From the NCBI GenBank assembly GCA_014800795.1, contig JAAVFL010000041.1, positions 38,311-102,310 on the forward strand: DNA of 64,000 nucleotides. Reading direction: 5' to 3'. Positions 9,219 through 17,829 of this stretch are shown here, one piece after another. The first letter of the stretch is position 1. Each line of letters starts with the position of its first letter. Both the position numbers and the translations under genes were made by a program. A model generated the notes under the pieces. It was given only the letters and a program-made list of their open reading frames with translations. It searched no databases and was not told where the DNA came from. This DNA comes from Bacteroidales bacterium (GTDB lineage Bacteria; Bacteroidota; Bacteroidia; Bacteroidales; Muribaculaceae).

Positions 9219-11162
9219 ATGAACAGATTCGGAATCCTTGCAATCGCAGGTGCGCTAGCCATTTCGGTTTCCGCCGGCAACCGCATGACCATTCGGGAAG
9301 GCCTTGACATCTCGGCACGAGCCAAGACTGAGACCACAATGCAAACCATCGCTCCAAGCATTAAGCTGAAAGACAACGCCAAGCTTTCACTCAAAACCGA
9401 CATCGTAAAACCCAATGTGGAAAAGAAGCTTGAAGCAAAGCAGGAATTACAGACCCGCTTCACAAGCAAAACTGTAAAAGCCAACAGCATATCAATGCGT
9501 AAAATCAAACCCGCTGACGATGAGGAAACCACAGATACATCAATCGCCGGCCAATATACAATACAGATCGGTGACTACTATTATGATGATAGTACGGGAT
9601 CTGTGAACAGCACCGCTACCATTACAGAAGGAGCTGACGGCCAGATACTGATCAGCTGCGACTACTTCCCTTCTGATGTTCTCGCAACCTACGATTCCAC
9701 AACCGGCGACATTACATTCAGCGAAATGTATGTAGGCTATGTCGAATACAGCAATACTACATTTTATGTTAATTTCGAACCTTTCTATTGGGATAGCACA
9801 AGTAAGAATGTCGTCAAAAGCAATTGGACTGCAAATTTCGATGCATCAACAGGTGTGATCACAACCCCAGCCGATCATGGATTTTCATGGTTGGCATATA
9901 CCGATATGGAACTTACCACCCCCTACAGTTATCTTAATGTTTTCGACGTTGAGGGCCTCACCAAAAAAGGTGGAAACGGCGGCGGCAATGAAGGCATCGC
10001 AGGTGAATATACCGTTTACATAGGCGATTGGTATTGGGATGATTCCGCACTTGCAACCCTCACATACACAGCTACAATTGAGGAATCAAACGGATATATC
10101 CTTATCAGCTGCGAAGACTACTTCCCTGCCGATGTTCTCGCTACTTACGATTCCACAACCGGCGACATTACATTCAGCGAAATGTATGTAGGCTCTTTCA
10201 ATTACAGCAATACTACATTATATGTTAACTTCGAACCTTTCTATTGGGATAGCACAAGTAAGAATGTCGTCAAAAGCAATTGGACTGCAAATTTCGATGC
10301 ATCAACAGGTGTGATCACAACCCCGGCCGATCATGGATTTTCATGGTTGGCATATACCGATGAGGAACTTACCACCCCCTATACTTATCTTGAGATGTTC
10401 GACGTTGAGGGGCTGGTAAAAACTTCCGGCGGATCCTCCGGTGAAGATAGCGACAACTGGATCTCAATTGGTGAAGCTACTTTCATGGACGGATGGGTAC
10501 TCCCCGCATTCGGAATTGATCAGACAAATCCAGAATACTGGTACAAAGTGCCTGTAGAACGCAACATAGACAACCCCAATCTCTATCGCCTCGTAAACCC
10601 CTACCATTACGGTCCGCTTGCCGATTACAACGAAACTACCCGCACCGGCTATATCCAATTTGATGTTACCGATCCCGACCATGTAGTATTCGATGTAGTG
10701 GAAGCCGGATTTGCATTCTCCGAACTCGAAGTAAGCCAATTATATTGCTACAACACTCTCACATTTTACTGTCAGTATATGGGGATGACGGCAGCTCAGG
10801 TTGTAAGCGCGGCAGGAGATGCTATTCCTTACACAACCTTCAAGAATAATGTCGTCACCCTTGGGGTAGCTCTTCAGGATGATGGCAGCTATGAAAGCGA
10901 TGCATGCTTTGGTATTCAGCAAATGCAAATAGCAGGATATGGTTGGACTGATCAGTATGGCATTTCCACAAACATGTCTGCTTCAATCGATCTTTCTGAA
11001 ACCTCCGACGAAAATAACGGTATCTCTGACATCATGAACAATGATAATGACACATCCGTTCGTTTCTTCAATCTTCAGGGTATCGAAGTAGCGAACCCGG
11101 CTAAGGGTCAGGTTGTGATCTGTGTTCAGGGCGACAAAGCAACCAAACAGATCGCACGCTAA
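9219..11162 (+). CDS. Secreted protein with duplicated 150-residue module and sorting-type C-terminus
   Basis: I do not recognise the main domains. The ATG at 9219 is preferred because it gives a clean signal peptide (MNRFGILAIAGALAISVSAG) downstream of a -7 box; an upstream frame extends to 9057. Residues 109-259 and 260-408 are two copies of the same beta-rich module, nearly identical over blocks such as VLATYDSTTGDITFSEMYVG. A glycine/serine linker and a different domain rich in aromatic residues follow. The C-terminus (VRFFNLQGIEVANPAKGQVVI) looks like the short sorting/anchoring signals of Bacteroidales secreted proteins. Likely exported, possibly through the type IX system; function unknown. 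Confidence 0.75.
   Translation: MNRFGILAIAGALAISVSAGNRMTIREGLDISARAKTETTMQTIAPSIKLKDNAKLSLKTDIVKPNVEKKLEAKQELQTRFTSKTVKANSISMRKIKPADDEETTDTSIAGQYTIQIGDYYYDDSTGSVNSTATITEGADGQILISCDYFPSDVLATYDSTTGDITFSEMYVGYVEYSNTTFYVNFEPFYWDSTSKNVVKSNWTANFDASTGVITTPADHGFSWLAYTDMELTTPYSYLNVFDVEGLTKKGGNGGGNEGIAGEYTVYIGDWYWDDSALATLTYTATIEESNGYILISCEDYFPADVLATYDSTTGDITFSEMYVGSFNYSNTTLYVNFEPFYWDSTSKNVVKSNWTANFDASTGVITTPADHGFSWLAYTDEELTTPYTYLEMFDVEGLVKTSGGSSGEDSDNWISIGEATFMDGWVLPAFGIDQTNPEYWYKVPVERNIDNPNLYRLVNPYHYGPLADYNETTRTGYIQFDVTDPDHVVFDVVEAGFAFSELEVSQLYCYNTLTFYCQYMGMTAAQVVSAAGDAIPYTTFKNNVVTLGVALQDDGSYESDACFGIQQMQIAGYGWTDQYGISTNMSASIDLSETSDENNGISDIMNNDNDTSVRFFNLQGIEVANPAKGQVVICVQGDKATKQIAR
9543..10440 (+). repeat. 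Internal tandem duplication (two units of about 456 bases)
   Basis: Two in-frame copies start at about 9543 and 9996. Equivalent positions, such as the GAACCTTTCTATTGGG blocks at 9777 and 10233, are 456 bases apart, or 152 codons. The last 130 bases of the shared part are almost identical at DNA level, including synonymous positions, while the first third has diverged. This pattern suggests a fairly recent duplication or continuing gene conversion. Confidence 0.85.
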
Positions 11163-11170
11163 TTAACCAT

Positions 11171-11238
11171 TTGCCAACCGGTATAAGATAAGGCCGAAGG
11201 ATTCAAATCCTCCGGCCTTATCTTATACCGGTTGGCAA
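11171..11238. terminator. Very long near-perfect hairpin (about 32 bp stem)
   Basis: The arms begin TTGCCAACCGGTATAAGATA and end in the complementary TATCTTATACCGGTTGGCAA. The stem continues through AAGGCCG and GGAT with a single mismatch and a four-base loop. It follows the stop codon of the secreted protein by about 10 bases. It most likely acts as a terminator, although the stem is far longer than the 8-16 pairs seen elsewhere in this window. Confidence 0.7.
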
Positions 11239-11302
11239 CTTTTCATAATATAATTTGTTATATAAATAAAACAACAACTGATAACTGTAGCAAAATTGTA
11301 TT

Positions 11303-11743
11303 ATGAAAAAATTAGCATTCATGCTCATCATCATGATTGGAGCTATTTCAGCAGCATCTGCTAAAGATACATACTCACACGATGCCTCCGTTCTGCCCAA
11401 AGCAGCCCAAACCACTATAGCAAACAATTTCAAGTCGGAAGTAAGCCTTGTGAAAATCGACAAGGATTTCGGACGCATAAGCGAATACGAAGTGATACTT
11501 ACCGACGGAACCGAGATCTCATTTGATCGCGATGGCAATTGGGATAATATCGAAACCTCAGCCGCAAAATCAGTTCCCTCCGCATTCATTCCTGACGGTG
11601 TGACCAACTATGTGGCCCAGAATCACAAGGGCGCACGCATTGTAGGAATTGATAAAGAACGGAGCGGCTACGAAGTGGAACTTTCCAACGGCATTGACAT
11701 AAAATTCAATAGAGCCGGAGAATTTCAACGCTACGACAAATAA
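11303..11743 (+). CDS. PepSY-like (DUF2874-type) periplasmic protein
   Basis: The 146-residue protein has a signal peptide (MKKLAFMLIIMIGAISAASA) and two PepSY-like repeats. The first, about residues 38-85, contains VSLVKIDKDFGRISEYEVILTDG. The second, about residues 98-143, contains GARIVGIDKERSGYEVELSNG. Both end in the strand pattern that is usual for the family (EISFDRDGNWDN and DIKFNRAGEFQRYDK). Proteins of this type are abundant in the Bacteroidales periplasm; their role is not established. It stands alone between two terminator hairpins, so it is probably a single-gene transcript. Confidence 0.8.
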   Translation: MKKLAFMLIIMIGAISAASAKDTYSHDASVLPKAAQTTIANNFKSEVSLVKIDKDFGRISEYEVILTDGTEISFDRDGNWDNIETSAAKSVPSAFIPDGVTNYVAQNHKGARIVGIDKERSGYEVELSNGIDIKFNRAGEFQRYDK

Positions 11744-11813
11744 TATACATTGCAGGCATTTGAAATCTTTCATTCCCTGAGAGTATGCCCATATTAAGTA
11801 TTAAGAAATTTTT

Positions 11814-11844
11814 GAGGCTGTGTCAAAACGATTGATACAGCCTC
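11814..11844 (+). terminator. Hairpin after the PepSY-like gene
   Basis: GAGGCTGTGTCA pairs with TGATACAGCCTC (one G-U pair) around a seven-base loop, 70 bases after the stop codon at 11743. A very similar hairpin core (GGCTGTATCA/TGATACAGCC) occurs after the GH43-like gene at 54.26 kb. Confidence 0.65.
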
Positions 11845-12091
11845 TTCAGTATCCCGATGGCGAGGGTGCTGTCAGAGCGATTCAGGTGGTAGGAGCCGAG
11901 ATTTAGGCTGATGGGAGCGATCTCAGGATCGTGACCGAAGCCGAATGTCCATAGCGACGGCCCAGATGAGCCGTTATGACATACCCTCATTTTTATATCC
12001 ATCCGCCCACCTTACGGAGCGTTCCGCTGACACCCCTATCCCATGCGGCACTTGCTTGTTTAATCTGCATGGCCTGTTTGATTGTCAAGGA

Positions 12092-12123
12092 TTTGGTTTA
12101 TTCAAAAAAAAATCGTACCTTTG
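12092..12123 (+). promoter_or_regulatory. Promoter of rplY
   Basis: TTTG at 12092-12095 and TACCTTTG at 12116-12123 are separated by 20 bases, an exact match to the Bacteroidota sigma factor consensus. The start of rplY is about 95 bases downstream. The remaining part of this 475-base intergenic region (11845-12091) shows no gene, apart from a short motif shared with 54.3 kb. Confidence 0.8.
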
Positions 12124-12218
12124 CACCGCTTTTTGACATATGCGTGTCATCTATGCCCCAGTGTGATGGGAAATTAATTACACATTAATTTTGAGTAACA
12201 CAAACATTTAACAACAGA

Positions 12219-12875
12219 ATGAAAACTTACAAACTCGCGGCAGAACCCCGCACCGACCTCGGCAAGAAAGCCGCCAAGACCCTCCGTAGCGAAGGTAAAA
12301 TTCCCGTAGTTCTCAACGGCGGCGAACCTTTCGAGCTCCCCTTCACCGGCACCCTCAAGCCCGGTGAAAAGATCGTTGAAATCGAAAATGGCCGTGGTGT
12401 GATAACCACCGACCTCACCGTTACCAACGATGCTGTCCGCAAGCTCATCTATACCCCCGACATCTTCGCTATCGAACTCGAAGCCAACGGCGAAAAGAAA
12501 ATGGCTGTTCTCCGTGAAGTTCAGTTCCATCCCGTAAAAGACAATATCCTCCATATCGACCTTCTTGAGGTTACCGACAGCAAACCTGTGGTTATGTCCG
12601 TTCCTGTGAAACTCGAAGGCCATGCTGAAGGTGTTAAAGCCGGTGGTAAGCTCACCCTCTCCATGAAGAAGCTCAAAGTAAAAGCCCTCTACACCGAAGT
12701 TCCCGAACGTCTCGTTGTCAATGTCGACAACCTCGGGCTGGGTAAGACCCTTCAGGTTGGCGAACTCCACTTCCCCGGTCTCGAACTGGTTACTCCCAAA
12801 GAAGCTGTTGTCTGCGCCGTTCAGCTCACACGTGCTGCCCGTGGTGCTGCCGCTGCCGCTGCCGCAGGCAAATAA
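12219..12875 (+). CDS. rplY: 50S ribosomal protein L25 (general stress protein Ctc form)
   Basis: L25 binds 5S rRNA in the large ribosomal subunit. The 218-residue protein is the long Ctc type. The L25 beta-barrel occupies about residues 1-95 (TYKLAAEPRTDLGKKAAKTLRSEG; EVQFHPVKDNILHIDLLEV), followed by the TL5 C-terminal domain (VPVKLEGHAEGVKAGGKL; VNVDNLGLGKTLQVGELHFPG) and an alanine-rich tail. Pth follows on the same strand, a pairing seen in many bacteria, but a strong hairpin between them suggests partial termination. A consensus promoter lies upstream. Confidence 0.95.
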   Translation: MKTYKLAAEPRTDLGKKAAKTLRSEGKIPVVLNGGEPFELPFTGTLKPGEKIVEIENGRGVITTDLTVTNDAVRKLIYTPDIFAIELEANGEKKMAVLREVQFHPVKDNILHIDLLEVTDSKPVVMSVPVKLEGHAEGVKAGGKLTLSMKKLKVKALYTEVPERLVVNVDNLGLGKTLQVGELHFPGLELVTPKEAVVCAVQLTRAARGAAAAAAAGK

Positions 12876-12926
12876 TTACAGGCGGCGTATAGCCGCGTAA
12901 AGGATCAAGCTGATAATTTATTAACT

Positions 12927-12966
12927 GAAGCCTGCGTCGCGCCCCCAACTGCGCGCCGCAGGCTTC
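12927..12966 (+). terminator. Hairpin between rplY and pth
   Basis: GAAGCCTGCG pairs exactly with CGCAGGCTTC around a GC-rich loop. The site lies 50 bases after rplY and 19 bases before pth, so it may reduce rather than block read-through. Confidence 0.6.
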
Positions 12967-12985
12967 TCTCCATTACTGAGATTAT

Positions 12986-13549
12986 ATGAAATATCTGATT
13001 GTTGGCCTCGGAAATATCGGCAACGAATACAACGGTACACGCCACAATATAGGCTTTCGCATTGCAGACGCCCTTGCGCAATCTATCAACGCGACTTTCA
13101 ATACCGACCGCTACGGAGACATCGCCACCGGACGTATAAAAAACAAACAAGTGGTGATCCTCAAACCATCCACATACATGAATCTCAGTGGAAACGCAGT
13201 CAGATACTGGAAGACAAAAGAAAATATCGAACTCGACAATATTCTGGTACTCGTCGACGACATCGCACTCCCTTTCGGAACAATCAGACTTAAAGGCAAA
13301 GGAAGCGATGCCGGACATAACGGTCTGAAAAACATAGCTCAGATGCTTGGAACAGATGCATATCCGCGACTACGTTTCGGAATAGGCAATGACTTCCCGC
13401 GAGGATGCCAGATCGACTACGTTCTCGGTCAATTTACACTCGACGAACATCAGAAGCTACCCATACGCGTGGAAGCGGCCGTTGACGCAGTGAAAACCTT
13501 TGTGCTTGCCGGGCTCCAGACCGCAATGTGCGACTTCAACAACAAATAA
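12986..13549 (+). CDS. pth: Peptidyl-tRNA hydrolase
   Basis: Pth frees peptidyl-tRNAs that drop off ribosomes by cutting the ester bond between peptide and tRNA. The 187-residue protein carries the family hallmarks: [18 protein letters not shown] at the N-terminus (the histidine is catalytic), [13 protein letters not shown] near residue 66, and [20 protein letters not shown] followed by GHNGLKNI. It is full length. It lies between rplY and an S4-domain gene starting 34 bases later, so all three genes concern translation and ribosome quality. Confidence 0.95.
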   Translation: MKYLIVGLGNIGNEYNGTRHNIGFRIADALAQSINATFNTDRYGDIATGRIKNKQVVILKPSTYMNLSGNAVRYWKTKENIELDNILVLVDDIALPFGTIRLKGKGSDAGHNGLKNIAQMLGTDAYPRLRFGIGNDFPRGCQIDYVLGQFTLDEHQKLPIRVEAAVDAVKTFVLAGLQTAMCDFNNK

Positions 13550-13583
13550 TTTTATCTCTTCCACAATACTCTGATTGACCGAC

Positions 13584-14066
13584 ATGAAAACAGAAGTTCG
13601 TATCGACAAATGGCTATGGGCCATGCGAGTGTTCAAGACACGCACTGTAGCGACAGACAGCTGCAAGAAAGGAAGAGTTGCCGTACAGACTCCCTCCGGA
13701 GAAATCATAGCAAAACCGTCGCGTATGATAAAAGTTGACGACGTAATACTCGTACGCAAACCTCCCATCACTTATTCTTTTAAGGTAAAGGCGCTTACAG
13801 AAAACAGACTCGGAGCCAAACTTGTGCCGGAATATATGGAAAACGTCACACCGAAAGAGCAATATGACCTACTTGATATAATAAAGATTACAGGATTCAT
13901 TGATCGACGAAAAGGATTGGGACGACCTACAAAACGCGAAGGTAGGGAACTCGCCCGTTTTACCGGAGACATGTACACCGGTACGGAAGATTTCAATGAT
14001 TTCGATGGAAATGAAGATGAACGCGGATGGGATTTCGATTTTGATGAATCTGATTTCAATGATTGA
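13584..14066 (+). CDS. S4-domain RNA-binding protein (Hsp15/HslR-like)
   Basis: The S4 domain fills residues 1-65: RIDKWLWAMRVFKTRTVATDSCKKGRV is the classic Hsp15-type opening. Hsp15 binds free 50S subunits carrying stalled peptidyl-tRNA and helps recycling, which suits its place after pth. The C-terminal half has a basic KGLGRPTKREGRELARF stretch and then an acidic tail (about residues 135-160, EDFNDFDGNEDERGWDF). The ATG at 13584 is used; an in-frame TTG at 13575 is less likely. The acidic tail is longer than in the enterobacterial protein. Confidence 0.82.
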   Translation: MKTEVRIDKWLWAMRVFKTRTVATDSCKKGRVAVQTPSGEIIAKPSRMIKVDDVILVRKPPITYSFKVKALTENRLGAKLVPEYMENVTPKEQYDLLDIIKITGFIDRRKGLGRPTKREGRELARFTGDMYTGTEDFNDFDGNEDERGWDFDFDESDFND

Positions 14067-14112
14067 TTTTTCCCGTCCATAGAGCCACCTGCATATCTAT
14101 AGCTTCACAAAC

Positions 14113-14151
14113 GGCAGTGGTTGCGTCAGTATCAACGACGCAACCACTGCC
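14113..14151. terminator. Bidirectional terminator hairpin
   Basis: GGCAGTGGTTGCGTC pairs exactly with GACGCAACCACTGCC (15 bp) around a nine-base loop, between the convergent S4-domain gene and folE. It can terminate both. Confidence 0.75.
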
Positions 14152-14238
14152 GCTATATTATAATAACAATCATATTTAACTGAGCCCGGCAATTACCATA
14201 CACTCAGATGTGTGTATGAAATCACGCCGCCTCAAGCG

Positions 14239-14847
14239 TCAGGAAATCGCATTGAAAAACTCTTGACGAAGCATGACATCGTTTTCGAATACGCCATTGT
14301 AATCAAGAGTCACCGTAGTCGAAAGCTGTTTCTCAACACCTCTCATCTGCATACACAGATGCTGTGCCCTGCACTGACATATCACTCCTTTTGCCGAAAG
14401 GGTCGATTTTACCTCACTGCAAATCTCCGCCGTAAGCCGTTCCTGAACCTGAAGTTTACGGGCTATGGCATTTACAAGACGCGGAAGCTTGCTAAGACCT
14501 ATCATTGCGCTATCAGGAACATATGCCAGACTTACCGTACCGAAAAAAGGCAGTATATGATGTTCGCACATCGAATAGAATTCAATGTCGCGGACAACGA
14601 CCATGCGGCTTCCGGCATACTCGAAGATCGCCTGACGCAGAATATCCGACGGATTCTGGCGATACCCCTGCGTGACAAACCACATAGCCTTTGCCGCACG
14701 CATCGGAGTTTTCAGAAGTCCGTCGCGCGTTGGATCCTCACCTACAAGCCGGAGTATCTCACGATAATGGCCGGCAATTTCCTCTATACGTTTCTGCTCA
14801 TCCGATCCAGAAACTTCCGCATCAAAATCTAAACCGTCGGTTGTCAT
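14239..14847 (-). CDS. folE: GTP cyclohydrolase I
   Basis: FolE converts GTP to dihydroneopterin triphosphate, the first step of folate synthesis. Zinc ligands are visible: the cysteine and histidine of MCEHHILPF and the cysteine of RAQHLCMQMRGV. The core DPTRDGLLKTPMRAAKAM and LVNAIARKLQVQERL stretches are also typical. The ATG at 14845-14847 gives 202 residues; a GTG further upstream (14871) is possible but unlikely. It is the last gene of the minus-strand operon DUF1599, DoxX-like, tpiA, SPOR, folE, an arrangement familiar from Bacteroides. Confidence 0.94.
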   Translation of the reverse strand: MTTDGLDFDAEVSGSDEQKRIEEIAGHYREILRLVGEDPTRDGLLKTPMRAAKAMWFVTQGYRQNPSDILRQAIFEYAGSRMVVVRDIEFYSMCEHHILPFFGTVSLAYVPDSAMIGLSKLPRLVNAIARKLQVQERLTAEICSEVKSTLSAKGVICQCRAQHLCMQMRGVEKQLSTTVTLDYNGVFENDVMLRQEFFNAIS

Positions 14848-14905
14848 TCTTATATTGTGACTTTCATACACATAACAGACAGGGCAATATCCGGTGTTGT
14901 CTGTT

Positions 14906-15469
14906 TTATTTCACATTAACTCTGTCGCGAACCACGCGAACCTCACGCGCATACCCCGGAAACTGACGTTTTATTTCGGCAGCTGCCTTGTCTGCATCGT
15001 ATTGCGATTTGAAGTCGCCTACACGCAATCGCCAGAATGGAGAGGCATACGTCACATACGTACTGTATTGTGGAAAAGCGCCCGATATGGATTTCTCACG
15101 CTGCCGGGCCTCCGTCTTTGCAGATCTGGCGTTGTTATCAGCAAAAACCTGCACTCTATACCCTACGCCTTTGCTTCGTACTTTCTGAGAAGTTGCCTCG
15201 GATTCCAGCTTTTCATCTGTCGCGTCATCATCAGCAGCAATCTCCGCCGACAACCGCTCGGCAGTAGCATCTGCCTTGCCGACCCGAAGCCACAATGCAT
15301 GCGGAGCATCAACGACGATAGGCGCCGACGGATTCTGCAAACGCGATGTAATGGTTACTTCCTCAACCGCAACACTATCGACAACAACCGGTTCCACAGC
15401 CTGGGCACACACACGGGGCATGCACATAAGAAGCACCGCAAAGACCATTAAAACTGACTTCATATTCAT
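14906..15469 (-). CDS. SPOR-domain protein
   Basis: The 187-residue protein has a signal peptide (MNMKSVLMVFAVLLMCMPRVCA), a variable middle (residues 25-105) and a C-terminal SPOR domain (about residues 108-187: GYRVQVFADNNARSAKTEARQ, FWRLRVGDFKSQYDADKAAAEIK). SPOR domains bind peptidoglycan strands stripped of stem peptides, often at division sites. It is likely periplasmic. It lies 58 bases before folE and 147 bases after tpiA in a conserved operon, although a strong hairpin separates it from tpiA. Confidence 0.85.
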   Translation of the reverse strand: MNMKSVLMVFAVLLMCMPRVCAQAVEPVVVDSVAVEEVTITSRLQNPSAPIVVDAPHALWLRVGKADATAERLSAEIAADDDATDEKLESEATSQKVRSKGVGYRVQVFADNNARSAKTEARQREKSISGAFPQYSTYVTYASPFWRLRVGDFKSQYDADKAAAEIKRQFPGYAREVRVVRDRVNVK

Positions 15470-15529
15470 ACAGATGAACGGAATTATTCAAGAAAAAAAA
15501 ATGAAAGAGAGTGTATAAATGAGGAAAAT

Positions 15530-15583
15530 GTGAAGGTCACACACCACCGTCCTTAAACTGGAACGGCGCAAGGTAACCTTCAC
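15530..15583 (-). terminator. Hairpin between tpiA and the SPOR gene
   Basis: The arms GTGAAGGT and ACCTTCAC pair exactly, with further inner pairing between GGAACGG and CCGTCC. On the minus strand it follows tpiA and precedes the SPOR gene. No long T-run follows, so it could be an attenuator or an RNA-processing site. Confidence 0.5.
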
Positions 15584-15616
15584 AAAATTTCATTATTATC
15601 GTAAGGGAACTTTTTA

Positions 15617-16372
15617 TCAGAACGCTGTAACGATACCCATGAACGATGCTGCATCGAGAGCTGCACCACCGATCAGACCACCGTCCACATCAGGCTTCGC
15701 AAAAAGTTCAGCTGCATTGCTGGGCTTACAGCTGCCACCATAAAGGATGGAAGTATTATCAGCCACTTCATTACCATACTTGCCGGCGATCACCGAACGG
15801 ATATGTGCATGCATGTCCTCAGCCTGATCTGCTGTAGCAGTCTTACCGGTTCCGATAGCCCATACCGGTTCGTAAGCAAGTACGAGTTTACCGAATTCCT
15901 CTGCTGTGAGATCGAAAAGCGCTTCTTCGATCTGTTTGGTAACAACTTCATTGTATGTGCCATCCTCACGCTGCTCGAGAACTTCACCGATACAGAAAAT
16001 AGGAGTAAGGTTTTCTGCAAGTGCGAGCTTTACTTTCTCCTTCAGGATCTCTGAAGTCTCACCGTAGTACTGGCGGCGCTCTGAGTGACCGAGAATCACA
16101 TATTTAGCACCTGTGGAGGCAACCATCGGAGCAGAAACCTCGCCGGTATAGGCACCTTTCAGGTGATCGGCACAATTCTCGGCACCGAGACCGAGCTTAT
16201 TGCCGTCGATAGCAGCAGCTACAGAGGCAAGGTGGGTGAAAGGAACACAGATTATCACATCACACTTGGGCTCAACACCCTTAAGCGCTTCATTCACGTC
16301 CTTTGCAAGACCTACACCTTCGGCAAGTGTGGTATTCATTTTCCAGTTGCCGGCAACAATATTCTTTCTCAT
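15617..16372 (-). CDS. tpiA: Triosephosphate isomerase
   Basis: TpiA interconverts dihydroxyacetone phosphate and glyceraldehyde 3-phosphate in glycolysis. All catalytic motifs are present in the 251-residue protein: AGNWKMN (substrate lysine), [13 protein letters not shown] (catalytic histidine), [16 protein letters not shown] (catalytic glutamate and mobile loop) and [11 protein letters not shown] (phosphate binding). A promoter of its own lies at 16477-16507, partly inside the preceding gene, so it can be expressed apart from the upstream operon genes. Confidence 0.97.
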   Translation of the reverse strand: MRKNIVAGNWKMNTTLAEGVGLAKDVNEALKGVEPKCDVIICVPFTHLASVAAAIDGNKLGLGAENCADHLKGAYTGEVSAPMVASTGAKYVILGHSERRQYYGETSEILKEKVKLALAENLTPIFCIGEVLEQREDGTYNEVVTKQIEEALFDLTAEEFGKLVLAYEPVWAIGTGKTATADQAEDMHAHIRSVIAGKYGNEVADNTSILYGGSCKPSNAAELFAKPDVDGGLIGGAALDAASFMGIVTAF

Positions 16373-16476
16373 TTCAATATATGTATAAACAATAATTTTT
16401 TGTAATTCCGATTTTATTGAAGATTACGGCGCGTAACGAACCGGATCTTCTGTAAAATGCACCCTTAAAACAGTTG

Positions 16477-16507
16477 CAAAGATACAATAATTTTCACTCT
16501 TCACCAA
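16477..16507 (-). promoter_or_regulatory. Internal operon promoter for tpiA
   Basis: On the minus strand TTG (16505-16507) and TATCTTTG (16477-16484) are separated by 20 bases, close to the TTTG-N20-TAnnTTTG consensus. The -33 element overlaps the 3' end of the DoxX-like gene. The site is about 105 bases upstream of the tpiA start. Confidence 0.7.
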
Positions 16508-17828
16508 TAACGTCACTCTCCTTTTCTACGGTATTCTCCACCTTCTTCCGGCGCAACGCTATCCATTTTCTTATCCAGAGTCGAATCCCGAGTATTATAC
16601 CCTGAAACAGATAGATCAGAAGTAATCCTCCGCCGAAAAATAAATTCAGACCTATCAGATTCTTACCAGGATCTCCACCTTCGATTTCAAACCAAAAGTC
16701 AAATATATCTTCAGGAGCCTCGATTGCAGGAGGATATATGTTTTCAAGACTGTTTTTTGAAGATACAATCCCGTCACGGAGCGTAACCACCGACATTGAC
16801 CCGCGTGAAAGTTCTTTCAACTGCGTATCATCTACTGTATAGCATGGATATTCAGCCATCGCCACATCGCGCCACCGCTCCACAGCACGACTGTCACCAC
16901 CTAGTAGCGCAATCATCGGGATACCGACACTGTCGGCATATTCATACATCTCGTTTACCGTAAAAGTATACGATATGTCGGCTCGCACCGGTTCAGGAAT
17001 CACCAACAGTATCTCATCACCCTCGGCAGCTATAACCTCATCGGTCACATCTTCGTCACCGTCGTATATCGCGAATTGTGCCGCCGAAACACTCCCCTTG
17101 CCGTTCGCAGGTCTGCGGTCCACAAAAGTCCAGGTAGAGTCGGGAAGTTCCGATAGAGGAAAGTCACGCGTTTCACCATCTTTCTCATATACGAAAACAT
17201 ACTCGTCGTCATCCTCTGCATCCGCATCCGAAACTTCAGTCAGCGCGGTTCCTACAGGGAATGACCGAAAATCGACCAGAGGTTGTATTGTATAGCCATA
17301 CAGACCGATCACAACAATGTAAAGTGATATCCATGCTCCTACAATCCATTGTATCGCCGGTTGAAAAAAACTCTGGCGAACACGCGGATTCAAACACAAC
17401 AATACCCCAAGCCCCGAAGCTATCAAGACATTTTTCCAGAATGTGGCCGCGTTGGAAAGCACCCAGAAATCTCCGAAGCAGCCGCAGTCGCTCACCGGGT
17501 CATATATCCATATATACAACGTCAGAGGTAGCATGAATGCCATCATCAGCGTCAGCCCCCACACAGCCACACGTTTGTAGCATCCCAGCGCAAGGAGCAT
17601 TCCCATCACGAACTCATATCCCGATATGAGCAATACAGCTATGAGAACTACTGTTCGCGGTTGCCATATATCCCATACAGCCAAATATTCCTCCAGTTTA
17701 AACAGGAATCCCCACGGATCCACCATCTTGACGAACCCCGACATTATGAATACCCCCCCTATAATGAACCGAAGTACCCATACCAGTGATTTCTGCCACC
17801 ACGGCAGTTGATCTGCAGTTCTTTCCAC
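16494..17828 (-). CDS. BT_3928-type DoxX/MauE-like membrane protein
   Basis: The 444-residue protein starts with a four-helix DoxX/MauE-like membrane domain (residues about 12-170). This contains the opening RFIIGGVFIMSGFVKMVDPWG and the paired cysteines of SDCGCFGDFW near residue 115, a motif shared with MauE-type proteins linked to periplasmic disulfide or quinone chemistry. A soluble domain of about 190 residues follows, and then one more membrane helix near residue 400. The family is known from Bacteroides as BT_3928; its reaction is not established. It starts one base after the end of the DUF1599 gene, so the two are tightly coupled. Confidence 0.8.
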   Translation of the reverse strand: MERTADQLPWWQKSLVWVLRFIIGGVFIMSGFVKMVDPWGFLFKLEEYLAVWDIWQPRTVVLIAVLLISGYEFVMGMLLALGCYKRVAVWGLTLMMAFMLPLTLYIWIYDPVSDCGCFGDFWVLSNAATFWKNVLIASGLGVLLCLNPRVRQSFFQPAIQWIVGAWISLYIVVIGLYGYTIQPLVDFRSFPVGTALTEVSDADAEDDDEYVFVYEKDGETRDFPLSELPDSTWTFVDRRPANGKGSVSAAQFAIYDGDEDVTDEVIAAEGDEILLVIPEPVRADISYTFTVNEMYEYADSVGIPMIALLGGDSRAVERWRDVAMAEYPCYTVDDTQLKELSRGSMSVVTLRDGIVSSKNSLENIYPPAIEAPEDIFDFWFEIEGGDPGKNLIGLNLFFGGGLLLIYLFQGIILGIRLWIRKWIALRRKKVENTVEKESDVIGEE

Positions 17829-17829
17829 G

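Noticed and set aside
14212..14832. 206-residue plus-strand frame
   Set aside because: It is a shadow of folE, whose zinc ligands are intact.
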